Positions 17,329-26,998 of a stretch of DNA of 64,000 nucleotides are shown one piece after another. The DNA comes from Saccharibacillus sp. CPCC 101409 (lineage in GTDB: Bacteria > Bacillota > Bacilli > Paenibacillales > Paenibacillaceae). The stretch's first letter is position 1. The number at the start of each line of letters is the position of its first letter. The stretch is taken from positions 310,001 to 374,000 of the forward strand of contig NZ_JAULSA010000002.1 in the NCBI RefSeq assembly GCF_030518235.1, read 5' to 3'. The notes under the pieces are model-generated. The model did no database searches and was not told the origin of the DNA. It was given only the letters and a program-made list of their open reading frames with translations. Position numbers and translations under genes: made by a program.

Positions 17329-18453
17329 TTACGCTTTGCCGCCGGCCGGGCCGCCATCGGCGGATGTTTCGGCGGCCGGCATGCCGGGCTTCGGCGCCGA
17401 AGAAGCCGCGCCGCTTTGGTCGGGCTTCGCGCCGCCGTCTTCAAGCACCGACGCCAGCAGCGCCAGCGCAAGTCCCTGTCCCCAGCCCTGCGCCCATTTG
17501 CGGTCGATGCCCAGATACCCTTCGATATCGTTCATTACGGCCGTGCCGCCGGAGACGTTCAGCACCCGGCCTTTGTCCGTAATATTGGAGACCACGCCGT
17601 CCAGCGCTTTCCGGACGTATTTGGCATGCAGCGGATTGCCCTGCGTAATCATCGCCGCGGCGATGCCGGCGGTCGCGGATACTTCGCCGTACGCTTCCGC
17701 ATGATCCAGAAGGGTGCCCCAGAGGCCGTCGTCTTTTTGCAGCTTCTTGATCGCGGCGAGCTGGTCGCGCAGCGAGCTCCAGATATGCATCATCGGCGGG
17801 TACAGATAAGCTTCCGGCAGTCCTTTGGCCGCGCGCGACATCGTATACGCCGCCCAGGCGTTGGCCCGGGCCCAGTACATGCCGGACATATGATCCTGTT
17901 TGAGGTTGTTGTAGCCGTGGTACCACAGCGCCGTTTCTTCGTCCTGCAAATAGTTGATGTGCCAGAAATATTGATGCAGCGCGTCGTCGATCAGGTCTTT
18001 GCGGTCTAGCATCACGCCGGCCCGCAGCAGGAAATAAGCCGCCATAAACAGCGTATCCGCCCAGCACTGCTCGGGAAAATCGTTGTTGGCCGACACCGTA
18101 TGCTGAAGCACCCGGTCTCCGAACCGCAGCGCGTCTTTCTCCAGGTATTCGATCTTGCTCATGATCAGATCCAGGTACTTCTGTTCTCCCGTGTGCTCGT
18201 ACAGCGTCAGCAGCATATGGCCCATCGCGCAGGCATTGACGGTCCAGACCGGCAGTCCCGCTTCGATATATTCGTCGGTCCAGGACGCCATGCGTTCCAG
18301 GTACGCGGGATTCCCGGTCGCTTCGAACGCGCGGCTGACGCCGTAATAAGCGACGCCGCACGGCCAGTCCCAGGTCAAATCCATATCGAGCGTATAATCC
18401 GCCACGCGTTCGATCGTCTGCTTCAAGTCGAAACGTTCCGTGTTCAATTTCAT
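17329..18453 (-). CDS. GH105 unsaturated rhamnogalacturonyl hydrolase-like protein
   Basis: A 374-residue (alpha/alpha)6-barrel protein without a signal peptide. GH105 enzymes (YteR, YesR) take the unsaturated galacturonic acid off lyase products of pectin. The catalytic aspartate of the DTLFMA motif is Asp133 (CWADTLFMA). The usual WGRGNGW stretch is altered to YWARANAW, so the specificity may differ. The last 35 residues (SGAASSAPKPGMPAAETSAD) form a low-complexity tail unusual for the family. GGAGAG supports the start. It is divergent from the AraC gene at 18681, with a cre-like box between them. Confidence 0.85.
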   Translation of the reverse strand: MKLNTERFDLKQTIERVADYTLDMDLTWDWPCGVAYYGVSRAFEATGNPAYLERMASWTDEYIEAGLPVWTVNACAMGHMLLTLYEHTGEQKYLDLIMSKIEYLEKDALRFGDRVLQHTVSANNDFPEQCWADTLFMAAYFLLRAGVMLDRKDLIDDALHQYFWHINYLQDEETALWYHGYNNLKQDHMSGMYWARANAWAAYTMSRAAKGLPEAYLYPPMMHIWSSLRDQLAAIKKLQKDDGLWGTLLDHAEAYGEVSATAGIAAAMITQGNPLHAKYVRKALDGVVSNITDKGRVLNVSGGTAVMNDIEGYLGIDRKWAQGWGQGLALALLASVLEDGGAKPDQSGAASSAPKPGMPAAETSADGGPAGGKA

Positions 18454-18537
18454 TCGGCTTCTCTCCATTAATAAAATTTTGGGTTTCCGCTGCGAATCTT
18501 CCGGCTTGTCAAAGGGGCTTTTTGCCGGGGATTTTAA

Positions 18538-18551
18538 TGAAAGCGTTCTTA
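18538..18551. promoter_or_regulatory. Candidate cre site between GH105 and araC-type gene
   Basis: TGAAAGCGTTCTTA matches the first ten positions of the cre consensus exactly. It lies about 85 bp upstream of the GH105 start. Confidence 0.5.
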
Positions 18552-18620
18552 CCAACCCGTTTCAGCGTAGCATAAGAACCTGTACATGTTTTGCGGAAAT
18601 GAACGGCTTCTTCTTATATT

Positions 18621-18648
18621 TTGCGCTCCTGCGGCGATAATCTATAAT
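18621..18648 (+). promoter_or_regulatory. Probable promoter of the AraC gene
   Basis: TTGCGC (18621-18626), 16 bp, TATAAT (18643-18648), about 30 bp before the start codon. Confidence 0.55.
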
Positions 18649-18680
18649 GAAAGAATCGCGGGCGAAAGAAGGGGAGCGCA

Positions 18681-19517
18681 TTGGACGAGCTGTATTTCGA
18701 TAACGGCAAAGAAACCTTTATCGTGCATCATCGCAAAGCGCTGAGCCACCGGATGACCATCAATCATTTTCACAGCACCTACGAAGTGTTCTATCTGATG
18801 GCCGGCAAACGGGAATTCTTTATCAAAGACCGGGCGTTCGTAATCGAAGAAGGGGATCTGATCATCATCTCGCCGAACGTGCTGCACCGGACGATGGATA
18901 CGGAAATTCCGGTGCACGAACGGCTGGTCGTCAATATCCACGAAAGCTATATCACCGCTCCGGACGGATCGCGCTCGGATGTGCTGCACCCGCTGTTCGA
19001 GCAGGAATATATTCTGGTCAAAGGACACCTGCTGAAGCAGGTTCCGGTAAACGGTCTGGCGCAGGAAATCGTCCGGGAAGTACGGGAGAAAAAGCCGGGG
19101 TACGAAGCGTACGCCCGGGCGTTGACGCTGCAAATGCTCATCGTCGGCTGCCGGAAGTGGGCGGAAGCCGGGGGCGAGCCGCAGCTGTATCCGAGCCCGG
19201 TGCACGAGCGGATCTCGGAAGTGGTGCGCTATATCAACAGCCATTACATGGAGGAACTGTCGCTCGATCTGCTGGCGGAGAAATTCTATGTAAGCCCGTA
19301 TTACATCAGCCGGTCGTTCAAAACGGCGACGGGCTTCGCGTTTGTGGAATATCTGAATATCGTGCGGGTCAAAGAAGCGACGACGCTGCTGCTCAGTTCT
19401 TCGCTGAAAGTCCATGTGATCGCGGCCAGAGTCGGCTTCGGCAGCGTCACGCATTTCGGCCGGGTGTTCAAGCAGATTACGGGGCGCCCGCCTTTGTTTT
19501 ACCGGAAAATGCAGTGA
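18681..19517 (+). CDS. AraC-family transcriptional regulator
   Basis: A 278-residue protein starting at TTG, preceded by AAGGGGAG. The N-terminal cupin half has HFHSTYEVFYLMAGKREFFI and ISPNVLHRT. The C-terminal AraC domain (about 175-275) holds LSLDLLAEKFYVSPYYISRS and GFGSVTHFGRVFKQITGRPP. It is divergent from GH105 (17329-18453), its most likely target, and lies 49 bp upstream of the LacI gene on the same strand, so both regulators may be one transcript. Confidence 0.9.
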   Translation: MDELYFDNGKETFIVHHRKALSHRMTINHFHSTYEVFYLMAGKREFFIKDRAFVIEEGDLIIISPNVLHRTMDTEIPVHERLVVNIHESYITAPDGSRSDVLHPLFEQEYILVKGHLLKQVPVNGLAQEIVREVREKKPGYEAYARALTLQMLIVGCRKWAEAGGEPQLYPSPVHERISEVVRYINSHYMEELSLDLLAEKFYVSPYYISRSFKTATGFAFVEYLNIVRVKEATTLLLSSSLKVHVIAARVGFGSVTHFGRVFKQITGRPPLFYRKMQ

Positions 19518-19566
19518 AAAAACTGCGGGGAGCGCCGCGGCTGCGGATTGGACAGGAGGAGACGGG

Positions 19567-20598
19567 ATGAGCAAACCGACGATTTACGACGTGGCCCGGG
19601 AAGCCGGAGTATCGATTGCGACCGTATCGAAAGTATTGAACAACAACGGGCGCATCAGCGACAAGACCCGGCAGCGGATCGAAGGTATTATGCGGGAGCT
19701 GAACTATGAGCCGAGCCGGGTCGCGTCCGCGCTGACCCGCAGCCGGACCGGCACGATCGGGCTGATGATTCCCGATATCGCCAATCCGTTCTTCGCGGAA
19801 GCGGCGCGCTGTTTCGAAGACGGCGCGCAGCGGTCCGGCAGCGACCTGATTATTTGCAGCACGGACCGCGACGACGAGAAAGCGGCGCGCTATTTGTCCA
19901 TGCTGCTGCGCAGGCGGGTGGACGGGCTGATTATCGCCTCGCATACGGGCGACGAGTCCGGCATCGCCCGGCTGCTGGAAGGCGGCATGCCGACGCTGCT
20001 GTTCTCCGCCGAACTCCCGTCGCTGAACTGCGGCAGCATCGGGGTGGACGATTACGCCGGCGGCCGCCGGGCGACGGAATATCTGCTTTCGCTCGGACAC
20101 CGCCGCATCGGCATTATTTCGGACAATCTGCCCGGCAGCCGGCTGCGCGAACAGGGGTATCTCGACGCGCTGCGGGAAGCGGGGCTGCCGCCGGTTCCGC
20201 CGGAGCACAGCGTCCGCACCTCGGCCACGCTGGAGAACGGCCGGACGGCCGCGCGGGAAATGCTCGGCGCGGAGCCGGGCATACGGCCGACGGCTGTGTT
20301 CGCCTGCAACGATCTGCTGGCGATCGGCGTGCTGAAGCAGGCGCGGGCGGCGGGGCTGTCCGTGCCGCGCGACCTGTCGGTGATCGGTTTCGACAATACG
20401 ATGCTGGCCGATATTTGCCAGCCCGCGCTCAGCACGATCTCCCAGCCGCTGCGCGAGATGACGCGTCGGGCGATGGATATGCTCAACGCCGCGATCGACG
20501 ATCCCGCGGCGCCGGTGAGCCATATCCGCGTTGAGCCGGAACTGGTTGTGCGGGATTCGGCCGGGCCGGCGCCGGAGTCGGAGCGGTCGGAGCAATAA
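19567..20598 (+). CDS. LacI-family transcriptional regulator
   Basis: A 343-residue repressor with the N-terminal LacI helix-turn-helix (IYDVAREAGVSIATVSKVLN, residues 6-25), hinge ASALTRSRTGTIGLM and a periplasmic-binding-like effector domain ending FDNTMLADICQPALSTISQP. AGGAGG precedes the ATG. It stands about 780 bp upstream of the inositol operon on the same strand. That operon has a LacI-type 18-bp palindrome at its promoter, so this protein is the natural candidate repressor. In Bacillus subtilis the iol repressor is the DeoR-type IolR, so a LacI-type control would be a different solution. Confidence 0.92.
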   Translation: MSKPTIYDVAREAGVSIATVSKVLNNNGRISDKTRQRIEGIMRELNYEPSRVASALTRSRTGTIGLMIPDIANPFFAEAARCFEDGAQRSGSDLIICSTDRDDEKAARYLSMLLRRRVDGLIIASHTGDESGIARLLEGGMPTLLFSAELPSLNCGSIGVDDYAGGRRATEYLLSLGHRRIGIISDNLPGSRLREQGYLDALREAGLPPVPPEHSVRTSATLENGRTAAREMLGAEPGIRPTAVFACNDLLAIGVLKQARAAGLSVPRDLSVIGFDNTMLADICQPALSTISQPLREMTRRAMDMLNAAIDDPAAPVSHIRVEPELVVRDSAGPAPESERSEQ

Positions 20599-20823
20599 GC
20601 GTTTGTGCCGGAATATCGGTTTATCGGTAGAAGTCCCGGCCGCGGAAAAAGCCGAAGAACTGCGGAAGAAATTTATGCCCGCCGCATGCCGGGACCGGAC
20701 CGGGTCGAACGATTGGATTGGGGAACTTTTTCGGTTTCGAAGATAAGGGTGAGCAGGTTAAGCTTCCGAAAAGGGGCTGTGTTTTGGACGGCGGCGAAGA
20801 AAGAACGGCCGTTGTTCCATACC
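20599..20823. other. Region after the lacI-type gene, no gene seen
   Basis: No coding frame with a ribosome site and no clear terminator. It leads into the repeat array at 20824. Confidence 0.4.
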
Positions 20824-21008
20824 ATGTTGTGGATATGCATTATTTTTCCGACACAAGCTTCAGTAAGCCGGAAATGTTGCGGATATGCATTATTTTGCGC
20901 CTTTTTCGGCCGTAAGAGCGGAATATTGGCGAAAATGATGCGTCCTCGCAATATTACGGACTGTATAGCCTGATTTCCGACGAAAATGATGCATCCTCGC
21001 AACATTGC
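20824..21008. repeat. Intergenic repeat array A (two direct plus two inverted units)
   Basis: Units at 20824-20850 and 20874-20900 share GGATATGCATTATTTT and are spaced exactly 50 bp. Units at 20928-20955 and 20979-21008 are related inverted copies (CGAAAATGATGC...CCTCGCAA) spaced 51 bp. The spacers between paired units are both 23 nt but unlike in sequence. The arrangement could fold into one long nested hairpin. Confidence 0.85.
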
Positions 21009-21103
21009 TTTCATTCCCGGGTGCAGTTCACAGGTTTTCATGGTTTATGTAAAACGACGAGTCGAGAACTTGTGAAAATCGCGGGTTGTGGAATCTTTTA
21101 AAA

Positions 21104-21117
21104 AGAAAGCGCTTAAA
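21104..21117. promoter_or_regulatory. Upstream operator or cre site of the iol promoter
   Basis: AGAAAGCGCTTAAA: 12 of 14 matches to the cre consensus, and it shares the AAGCGCTT centre with the downstream palindrome. Centre-to-centre distance to that site is 63 bp. Confidence 0.6.
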
Positions 21118-21122
21118 AAATG

Positions 21123-21152
21123 TTGTCAACCGGGTCGAAGCTGATCTATAAT
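21123..21152 (+). promoter_or_regulatory. Promoter of the inositol operon
   Basis: TTGTCA (21123-21128), 18 bp, TATAAT (21147-21152). Confidence 0.75.
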
Positions 21153-21164
21153 AGCCGTGTAATA

Positions 21165-21182
21165 AGGTTAAGCGCTTAACCT
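21165..21182. promoter_or_regulatory. LacI-type operator of the inositol operon
   Basis: AGGTTAAGCGCTTAACCT is a perfect 18-bp palindrome starting about 12 bp after the -10 box. A repressor bound here would block initiation. Confidence 0.75.
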
Positions 21183-21382
21183 AATAACTTGCCCTGCTTC
21201 GACAATCGGATTTCTTTCAGCTCGATAATCGGATCTTGTTCAGCGCATTAATAACATTTGGTTGGGCTGAACGGCACGCCGTTTGAGCGCGGTTCGGCCA
21301 AACGCTTCGTACTCGCTTCGGATACGGAGCGGTATCAAATTCGGCCGATTAAGCCCGAGGCCGGAAACAAGGAGGGACAACG

Positions 21383-22438
21383 ATGAACGAACCAACGAGG
21401 ACGCCCGGCGGCAAAGTCGACAGCGAAGCAAATCGCCCGCTGACGTTCGGCCGCGACCGGTCGATGGATCTGGTCGCGCTGGGGCGGCTGTGCATCGACC
21501 TGAACGCCAACGAAACGGGGCCGATGGAGCAGACGTCCACGTTTACGAAGTATGTAGGCGGTTCGCCGGCGAATATCGCGATCGGAGCGGCGAGGCTGGG
21601 GCTGCGCACCGGCTTTATCGGAAAAATTGCCGGCGATCAGATGGGACGGTTTATCCGCGATTATCTGCGGCGCGGCGGCATCGACGATTCCCGTGTGGTC
21701 GACGACGATACGGGAGCGGTGACGGGGCTGGCTTTTACCGAGATCAAAAGCCCTTCGGAATGCAGCATCCTGATGTACCGGGACCGCGCCGCCGATCTGC
21801 TGTTGGACCCGCGCGAAATCCCGGAGGATTATATCCGCCGGGCCAAAGCGCTGCTGATCTCCGGCACGGCGCTGGCGCAGAGTCCGTCGCGCGAAGCGGT
21901 GTTTCTGGCGCTGGAGTTTGCCGTCCGGCACGGCGTCGTCGTCTTCTTCGATCTCGACTACCGGCCGTATACGTGGGCGTCCGAAGCGGAAACGGCGGTG
22001 TATTACAATCTGGCGGCCGAGAAATGCGACGTCGTGATCGGCACGCGCGAAGAATTCGACAGCATGGAGCGGCTGTACAATCAGGGGGAAGCAAGCGACC
22101 GGGCGACGGCGGACCGCTGGTTCTCCAGGCGGGCCAAGCTGGTCGTCGTCAAGCACGGCGGCAGCGGTTCGGTCGCGTATACTTCGGACGGGGGCAGCCA
22201 TCGCAGCGGCATTTTCCGGACCAAAGTGTTGAAAACGTTCGGAGCGGGCGATTCGTACGCATCGGCGTTTATCCACGGACTGATGCGCGGAGAAACGGTA
22301 GCCGGGGCGATGCGGCGCGGCAGCGCGTCCGCTTCGATCGTCATTTCCCGTCACAGCTGCTCGGACGCCATGCCGACGCTGGACGAACTGGATACTTTTT
22401 TGCTGGAGAACGAAGAGATTGCGCAGACGACGGGCTGA
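21383..22438 (+). CDS. iolC: 5-dehydro-2-deoxygluconokinase
   Basis: A 351-residue PfkB-family sugar kinase that phosphorylates 2-deoxy-5-keto-gluconate in myo-inositol breakdown. It has the N-terminal GG motif (KYVGGSPANIAIGAARLG, about 57-73) and the catalytic GAGDSYASAF motif with Asp290. The first 28 residues (MNEPTRTPGGKVDSEANR) are a polar extension before the fold starts. AAGGAGGGAC precedes the ATG. It is the first gene of iolC-A-D-E-(GH105)-G-B, about 230 bp after a promoter with two operator-like palindromes. Confidence 0.93.
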   Translation: MNEPTRTPGGKVDSEANRPLTFGRDRSMDLVALGRLCIDLNANETGPMEQTSTFTKYVGGSPANIAIGAARLGLRTGFIGKIAGDQMGRFIRDYLRRGGIDDSRVVDDDTGAVTGLAFTEIKSPSECSILMYRDRAADLLLDPREIPEDYIRRAKALLISGTALAQSPSREAVFLALEFAVRHGVVVFFDLDYRPYTWASEAETAVYYNLAAEKCDVVIGTREEFDSMERLYNQGEASDRATADRWFSRRAKLVVVKHGGSGSVAYTSDGGSHRSGIFRTKVLKTFGAGDSYASAFIHGLMRGETVAGAMRRGSASASIVISRHSCSDAMPTLDELDTFLLENEEIAQTTG

Positions 22439-22471
22439 AGCCCCCTAAGTACAAGAGGAGGAGGAAAAAAG

Positions 22472-23941
22472 ATGGAGAAGCAGGCGGAGAAACGGAAGAC
22501 CGGCGTGCTGGACAACTATATCGGCGGCGTGTGGACTCCTTCGGACGCAGTAACGGAAACGGTATTCAACCCCGCGACCGGCGAAGCGCTGGCGGAAGTG
22601 CCGCTGTCCGCGCGCGAGGAATTGGATCAGGCGGTAACGGCGGCGAAAAAAGCTTTTGCGGACTGGTCGAAAACGCCGGTGCCCAAGCGGGCGCGCATCC
22701 TGTTCAAATACCAGCAGCTGCTGGTGGAAAACCAGGACGAACTGGCGCGGCTGATCACATTGGAGAACGGCAAAAGTTTCAAGGAAGCGTACGGCGAAGT
22801 GCAGCGGGGCATCGAGTGCGTGGAGTTCGCGGCGGGCGCGCCGACCCTGATGATGGGCCGCCAGCTGCCGGATATCGCCACCGGAATCGAATCGGGCCTG
22901 TACCGCTACCCGGTGGGCGTCGTAGGCGGCATTACGCCGTTCAACTTCCCGATGATGGTGCCGTGCTGGATGTTCCCGCTGGCGATCGCCTGCGGCAATA
23001 CGTTCGTGCTCAAGCCGTCCGAGCGCACGCCGCTGCTGGCGGCCCGGCTGGTGGAGCTGCTGGAGGAAGCCGGGCTGCCGCCGGGCGTGCTGAATCTGGT
23101 CAACGGCGCGCGCGACGTCGTGAACGGGCTGCTGGAGCACCCGGACGTCGCCGCGATTTCGTTTGTCGGCTCCCAGCCGGTCGCCGAACATGTGTACAAG
23201 ACCGGCACCGCGAATTTGAAAAGAGTCCAGGCGCTCGCCGGAGCGAAAAATCATTCGATCGTGCTGAAAGACGCCGATCCCGAAGCGGCGGCCGCCCAGA
23301 TCGTAAGCGCGGCGTTCGGCTCGGCCGGCGAGAGATGCATGGCCTGCTCCGTGGTCGCGGTCGAAGAAGAAGCGGCGGACGCGCTGATCGCGGTTCTGCT
23401 GCGGGAGTGCGACGCGATGAAGATCGGAAACGGTCTCGATGAACATACGTTTCTCGGCCCGGTGATCCGGCAGAGCCACAAAGAGCGGACGGAAGCGTAT
23501 ATCGAGCGGGGGATCGCGGAAGGCGCAAGGCTGCTGCGCGACGGACGGCGGGACGAAGCGGCGGCCGGCCGGGGATACTTTATCGGGCCGACCCTGTTCG
23601 ACGGCGTGACGAAGGAAATGGGCATCTGGCGGGAAGAAGTGTTTGCGCCGCTGCTGTCGATCGTCCGGGTGAAGAATCTGGAGGAAGCCGTCGAGCTGGC
23701 GAATGCTTCGCGCTTTGCGAACGGGGCGTGTTTGTTTACAAACGACGGCGGCAAAGTACGGTATTTCCGCGAGCATATGGATGCCGGCATGCTCGGAATC
23801 AATGTGGGCGTGCCGGCCCCGATGGCGTTCTTCCCGTTCTCGGGCTGGAAAGATTCGTTCTACGGCGATCTGCACGCCAACGGAAGCGACGGGGTCGAAT
23901 TCTATACGCGCAAAAAGATGGTCACGACCCGCTGGCCGTAA
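22472..23941 (+). CDS. iolA: Methylmalonate-semialdehyde dehydrogenase (CoA-acylating)
   Basis: A 489-residue aldehyde dehydrogenase that turns malonate semialdehyde (from inositol) into acetyl-CoA and CO2. The catalytic Cys289 sits in [13 protein letters not shown], the MMSDH-type active site. The NAD-binding [20 protein letters not shown] segment is also that of this subfamily. Length is normal. A doubled AGGAGGAGG precedes the ATG, 33 bp after iolC. It probably acts on the last intermediate of the pathway encoded around it. Confidence 0.95.
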   Translation: MEKQAEKRKTGVLDNYIGGVWTPSDAVTETVFNPATGEALAEVPLSAREELDQAVTAAKKAFADWSKTPVPKRARILFKYQQLLVENQDELARLITLENGKSFKEAYGEVQRGIECVEFAAGAPTLMMGRQLPDIATGIESGLYRYPVGVVGGITPFNFPMMVPCWMFPLAIACGNTFVLKPSERTPLLAARLVELLEEAGLPPGVLNLVNGARDVVNGLLEHPDVAAISFVGSQPVAEHVYKTGTANLKRVQALAGAKNHSIVLKDADPEAAAAQIVSAAFGSAGERCMACSVVAVEEEAADALIAVLLRECDAMKIGNGLDEHTFLGPVIRQSHKERTEAYIERGIAEGARLLRDGRRDEAAAGRGYFIGPTLFDGVTKEMGIWREEVFAPLLSIVRVKNLEEAVELANASRFANGACLFTNDGGKVRYFREHMDAGMLGINVGVPAPMAFFPFSGWKDSFYGDLHANGSDGVEFYTRKKMVTTRWP

Positions 23942-23977
23942 CGCCGGCGGCGCAACCGGAAGAAAGGCGGAAACCTT

Positions 23978-25909
23978 GTGAACAGTATCCGATTGACGAC
24001 GGCGCAGGCGCTGGTCAAATTTCTGAACAATCAGTATCTCGACAATGACGGTCGGGAAGAACGTTTTGTGCACGGCGTGTTTACCGTATTCGGGCACGGC
24101 AACGTGCTGGGGCTGGGCCAGGCGCTGGAAAGCGATCCCGGCGGCCTTGCCGTTTATCCCGCCCGGAACGAGCAGGGCATGGTCCACGCGGCGGCCGCGT
24201 TCGCCAAGCAGAGCCGGCGGCGCAGAATCATGGCCTGCACCGCTTCGGTCGGGCCGGGCTCGGCCAATATGCTGACGGCGGCGGCTCTGGCGACCGCCAA
24301 TCAGCTGCCGGTGCTGCTGCTGCCGGGCGACACGTTCGCGACCCGGCAGCCGGACCCGGTACTCCAGCAGATGGAGCACACGCACAATCTGTCGATCAGC
24401 GTGAACGACGCGTTCAAGCCGGTCAGCAAATACTGGGACCGGATCTGCCGGCCCGAACAGCTGATGAGCGCTCTGCTTAACGCGATGCGGGTGCTGACCG
24501 ACCCGGCCGATACGGGCGCGGTTACGATCGCGCTGCCGCAGGACGTGCAGGCAGAAGCGTGGGATTTCCCGGCGGACTTTTTCCGCAGGCGGACGCACCG
24601 GATCGACCGGCGTCCGCCGCACCGCCGCGATATCGAAGCCGCGGCCGAGCTGATTATGCGCAAGCGCAGGCCGCTGCTGATCGGCGGCGGAGGCGTGCGC
24701 TACGCGGACGCGGGCCCGGCGCTTCGCCGCTTCGCCGAGCGCTTCGCCATCCCGTTCGCCGAGACGCAGGCGGGCAAAAGCGCCGTGGAAAGCGCTCATC
24801 CGCTGAATGTCGGCGGAATCGGCGTCACCGGCTGCTCGGCGGCCAATGAACTGGCCGCCGAAGCGGACCTGATTATCGGCGTGGGCACGCGCTTTACCGA
24901 CTTTACGACCGGGTCCAAAAGTCTGTTCGCGCACCCGGAAGCGGAATTCCTGACGCTGAACGCTTCGCCGTACCACGCGGCCAAGCTGGACGCGCTGGCG
25001 GTAGTATGCGACGCCGCCGAAGGACTGGAAGCGCTCCAAGCGGCGCTGGAGCAGCGGGGCTGCCGTTCCGGTTATGCCGGCGAGATCGAAGCGGCCCGGG
25101 AAAGCTGGGATCGCGAGCGGGAGCGGCTGGCCGCCGCGGCGTACACCGGAGAAGGCTTCGTGCCCGAAGTGGCCGGGCATCTGGATGACCGGCTGGCCGA
25201 ATACGCGTCCGTACTCGGCTCGACGCTGACCCAGACCCGCGCGCTGGCGATCGTCAACGATTGCATTCCGCCGGACGCGATCGCGGTCGGCGCGGCCGGC
25301 AGCCTGCCCGGCGATATGCAGCGCATGTGGATCAGCGCTTCGCCGGATACGTACCATATGGAATACGGCTTCTCGTGCATGGGCTACGAGATCGCCGGCG
25401 CGCTCGGCGTCAAGCTGGCCGAACCGGAGCGCGAAGTGTACGCGTTCGTCGGCGACGGCAGCTTCCAGATGCTGCATTCGGAACTGGTCACAAGCCTCCA
25501 GGAGCGGCGCAAGATCCAGATTCTGCTGTTCGACAACGCCGGCTTCGGCTGCATCAACAATCTGCAAATGGAGCAGGGCATGGGCAGCTTCGGAACCGAA
25601 TTCCGCTATCGCGGCGAAGAAGGCGGACCGGCCGGCGAACCGATGGCTGTCGATTACGCCGCCGTTGCCGCCGGTTACGGGGCGGAAAGCTACCGGGTTA
25701 CAAGCGAAGAAGAGCTGCGCGAAGCGCTGGAAGATTCGCTGAGGCAGCCGGGCAGCACATTAATCGACATCAAAGTGCTGCCCAAAACGATGACCCGCGG
25801 CTACGGCGCCTGGTGGCATGTGGGGGCGGCGGAAGTATCCGGCGGCCGCGCGGGGCGCGAAGCTTACGAGCGGCGGACGGATGGGCTGCGCCGGGCGCGG
25901 CTTTACTGA
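23978..25909 (+). CDS. iolD: 3D-(3,5/4)-trihydroxycyclohexane-1,2-dione hydrolase
   Basis: A 643-residue thiamine-diphosphate enzyme that opens the inositol ring after the IolE step; Bacillus subtilis IolD has 637 residues. The N-terminal ThDP half shows [19 protein letters not shown]; the C-terminal half has [18 protein letters not shown], the Mg-ThDP motif FVGDGSFQM and [12 protein letters not shown]. Start is GTG with AAGGCGG upstream. It follows iolA by 36 bp and precedes iolE. Confidence 0.95.
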   Translation: MNSIRLTTAQALVKFLNNQYLDNDGREERFVHGVFTVFGHGNVLGLGQALESDPGGLAVYPARNEQGMVHAAAAFAKQSRRRRIMACTASVGPGSANMLTAAALATANQLPVLLLPGDTFATRQPDPVLQQMEHTHNLSISVNDAFKPVSKYWDRICRPEQLMSALLNAMRVLTDPADTGAVTIALPQDVQAEAWDFPADFFRRRTHRIDRRPPHRRDIEAAAELIMRKRRPLLIGGGGVRYADAGPALRRFAERFAIPFAETQAGKSAVESAHPLNVGGIGVTGCSAANELAAEADLIIGVGTRFTDFTTGSKSLFAHPEAEFLTLNASPYHAAKLDALAVVCDAAEGLEALQAALEQRGCRSGYAGEIEAARESWDRERERLAAAAYTGEGFVPEVAGHLDDRLAEYASVLGSTLTQTRALAIVNDCIPPDAIAVGAAGSLPGDMQRMWISASPDTYHMEYGFSCMGYEIAGALGVKLAEPEREVYAFVGDGSFQMLHSELVTSLQERRKIQILLFDNAGFGCINNLQMEQGMGSFGTEFRYRGEEGGPAGEPMAVDYAAVAAGYGAESYRVTSEEELREALEDSLRQPGSTLIDIKVLPKTMTRGYGAWWHVGAAEVSGGRAGREAYERRTDGLRRARLY

Positions 25910-26014
25910 CCGGGCGCTTGGATCGACGGGTCGGCCGGGTTGGACGGTCGAACGGCCCGGCGGAAGATTCCGGCCGGAAGATTCTATACGAACTACGAAC
26001 AGGAGACGGATGTT

Positions 26015-26911
26015 ATGTTCAAAAAGAACGCGGTGAAGCTTGCGATCGCGCCGATCGCCTGGACGAACGACGATATGCCCGAGCTCGGCGCGGCGAATAC
26101 ATTCGAGCAGTGCATCAGCGAGATGGCGCTGGCCGGTTACGCGGGCAGCGAAGTCGGCGGCAAGTACCCGCGCGATCCCGCGGTGCTGCGGCCGGCGCTG
26201 GAGCTGCGCGGGCTGGAGATTGCCGGCGCTTGGTTCAGCGCGTATCTGACGACCCGGCCGTTCGAGGAAACGGCGGAAGCGTTTATCGCGCATCGGGACT
26301 TTCTGCACGCGATGGACGCCAGAGCGATCGTCGTATCGGAGCAGGGGCGCAGCATCCAGGGCGAGACGGGAACGCCGCTGTTTGCGCGGAAGCCGGTATT
26401 CGAAAGCGGCGAATGGTCCCGGTTGGCGAAAGGGTTGAACCGGCTGGGGGGACTTGCGGCGGAGCGCGGAATGAACCTGGTTTACCATCATCATATGGGC
26501 ACGGGCGTCCAAACGGCGGAAGAGATCGGCCGGCTGATGGAGGCGACGGACCCGGATGTCGTGCATCTGCTGTACGATACCGGGCATCTGGCGTTCTCGG
26601 GCGAGCATCCGCTGGAAGTGCTGCGGACTTACCTGCCGCGCATCCGGCACGTCCATCTGAAAGACATTCGGCCGGACGTCGTCCGGCGCGCGCGCGAAGA
26701 AGGACTCAGCTTCCTGGAAGCGGTCAAGCGGGGCGCGTTCACCGTGCCCGGCGACGGCGGTATCGACTTCGGGCCGATCTTCGCGGCGCTGGCGGACTAC
26801 GGCTACAGCGGCTGGATGGTCGTCGAAGCGGAGCAGGACCCGGCGCTGGCCGACCCGCTGGAGTACGCGCTCAAAGCGCGCCGGTATATCCGCGAATGCG
26901 CGGGAATCTAG
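26015..26911 (+). CDS. iolE: Inosose (scyllo-inosose) dehydratase
   Basis: A 298-residue TIM-barrel metalloenzyme that removes water from 2-keto-myo-inositol; the Bacillus enzyme has 297 residues. Typical stretches are IAPIAWTNDDMPELG, NLVYHHHMGTGVQT and VHLLYDTGHLAFSG followed by HVHLKDIRPDV, which carry the metal ligands. AGGAGA precedes the ATG at 26015. It is about 105 bp behind iolD in the operon. Confidence 0.95.
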   Translation: MFKKNAVKLAIAPIAWTNDDMPELGAANTFEQCISEMALAGYAGSEVGGKYPRDPAVLRPALELRGLEIAGAWFSAYLTTRPFEETAEAFIAHRDFLHAMDARAIVVSEQGRSIQGETGTPLFARKPVFESGEWSRLAKGLNRLGGLAAERGMNLVYHHHMGTGVQTAEEIGRLMEATDPDVVHLLYDTGHLAFSGEHPLEVLRTYLPRIRHVHLKDIRPDVVRRAREEGLSFLEAVKRGAFTVPGDGGIDFGPIFAALADYGYSGWMVVEAEQDPALADPLEYALKARRYIRECAGI

Positions 26912-26934
26912 CGGCGCGTCGTTTCGCTAACCGC

Positions 26935-26968
26935 TTAAGCAGCCGTTCAAGTTAAGCAGCCGTTCAAG
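26935..26968 (+). repeat. Perfect 17-bp tandem duplication
   Basis: TTAAGCAGCCGTTCAAG occurs twice without a gap, between iolE and the GH105 gene. Confidence 0.9.
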
Positions 26969-26998
26969 CAATCTAAGAGAGGGGCAGTTAACGCCGCT

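Noticed and set aside
21165-21182. cre site for the palindrome after the iol promoter
   Set aside because: Only 10 of 14 positions match the cre consensus and the perfect 18-bp symmetry with GG/CC ends fits a dedicated LacI-type repressor better.
22445-25567. 1040-residue open frame on the minus strand opposite iolA and iolD
   Set aside because: Its translation is Arg/His/Gln-rich with no recognisable motif, while the plus strand carries two clear enzymes. Such frames are a by-product of GC-rich codon use.
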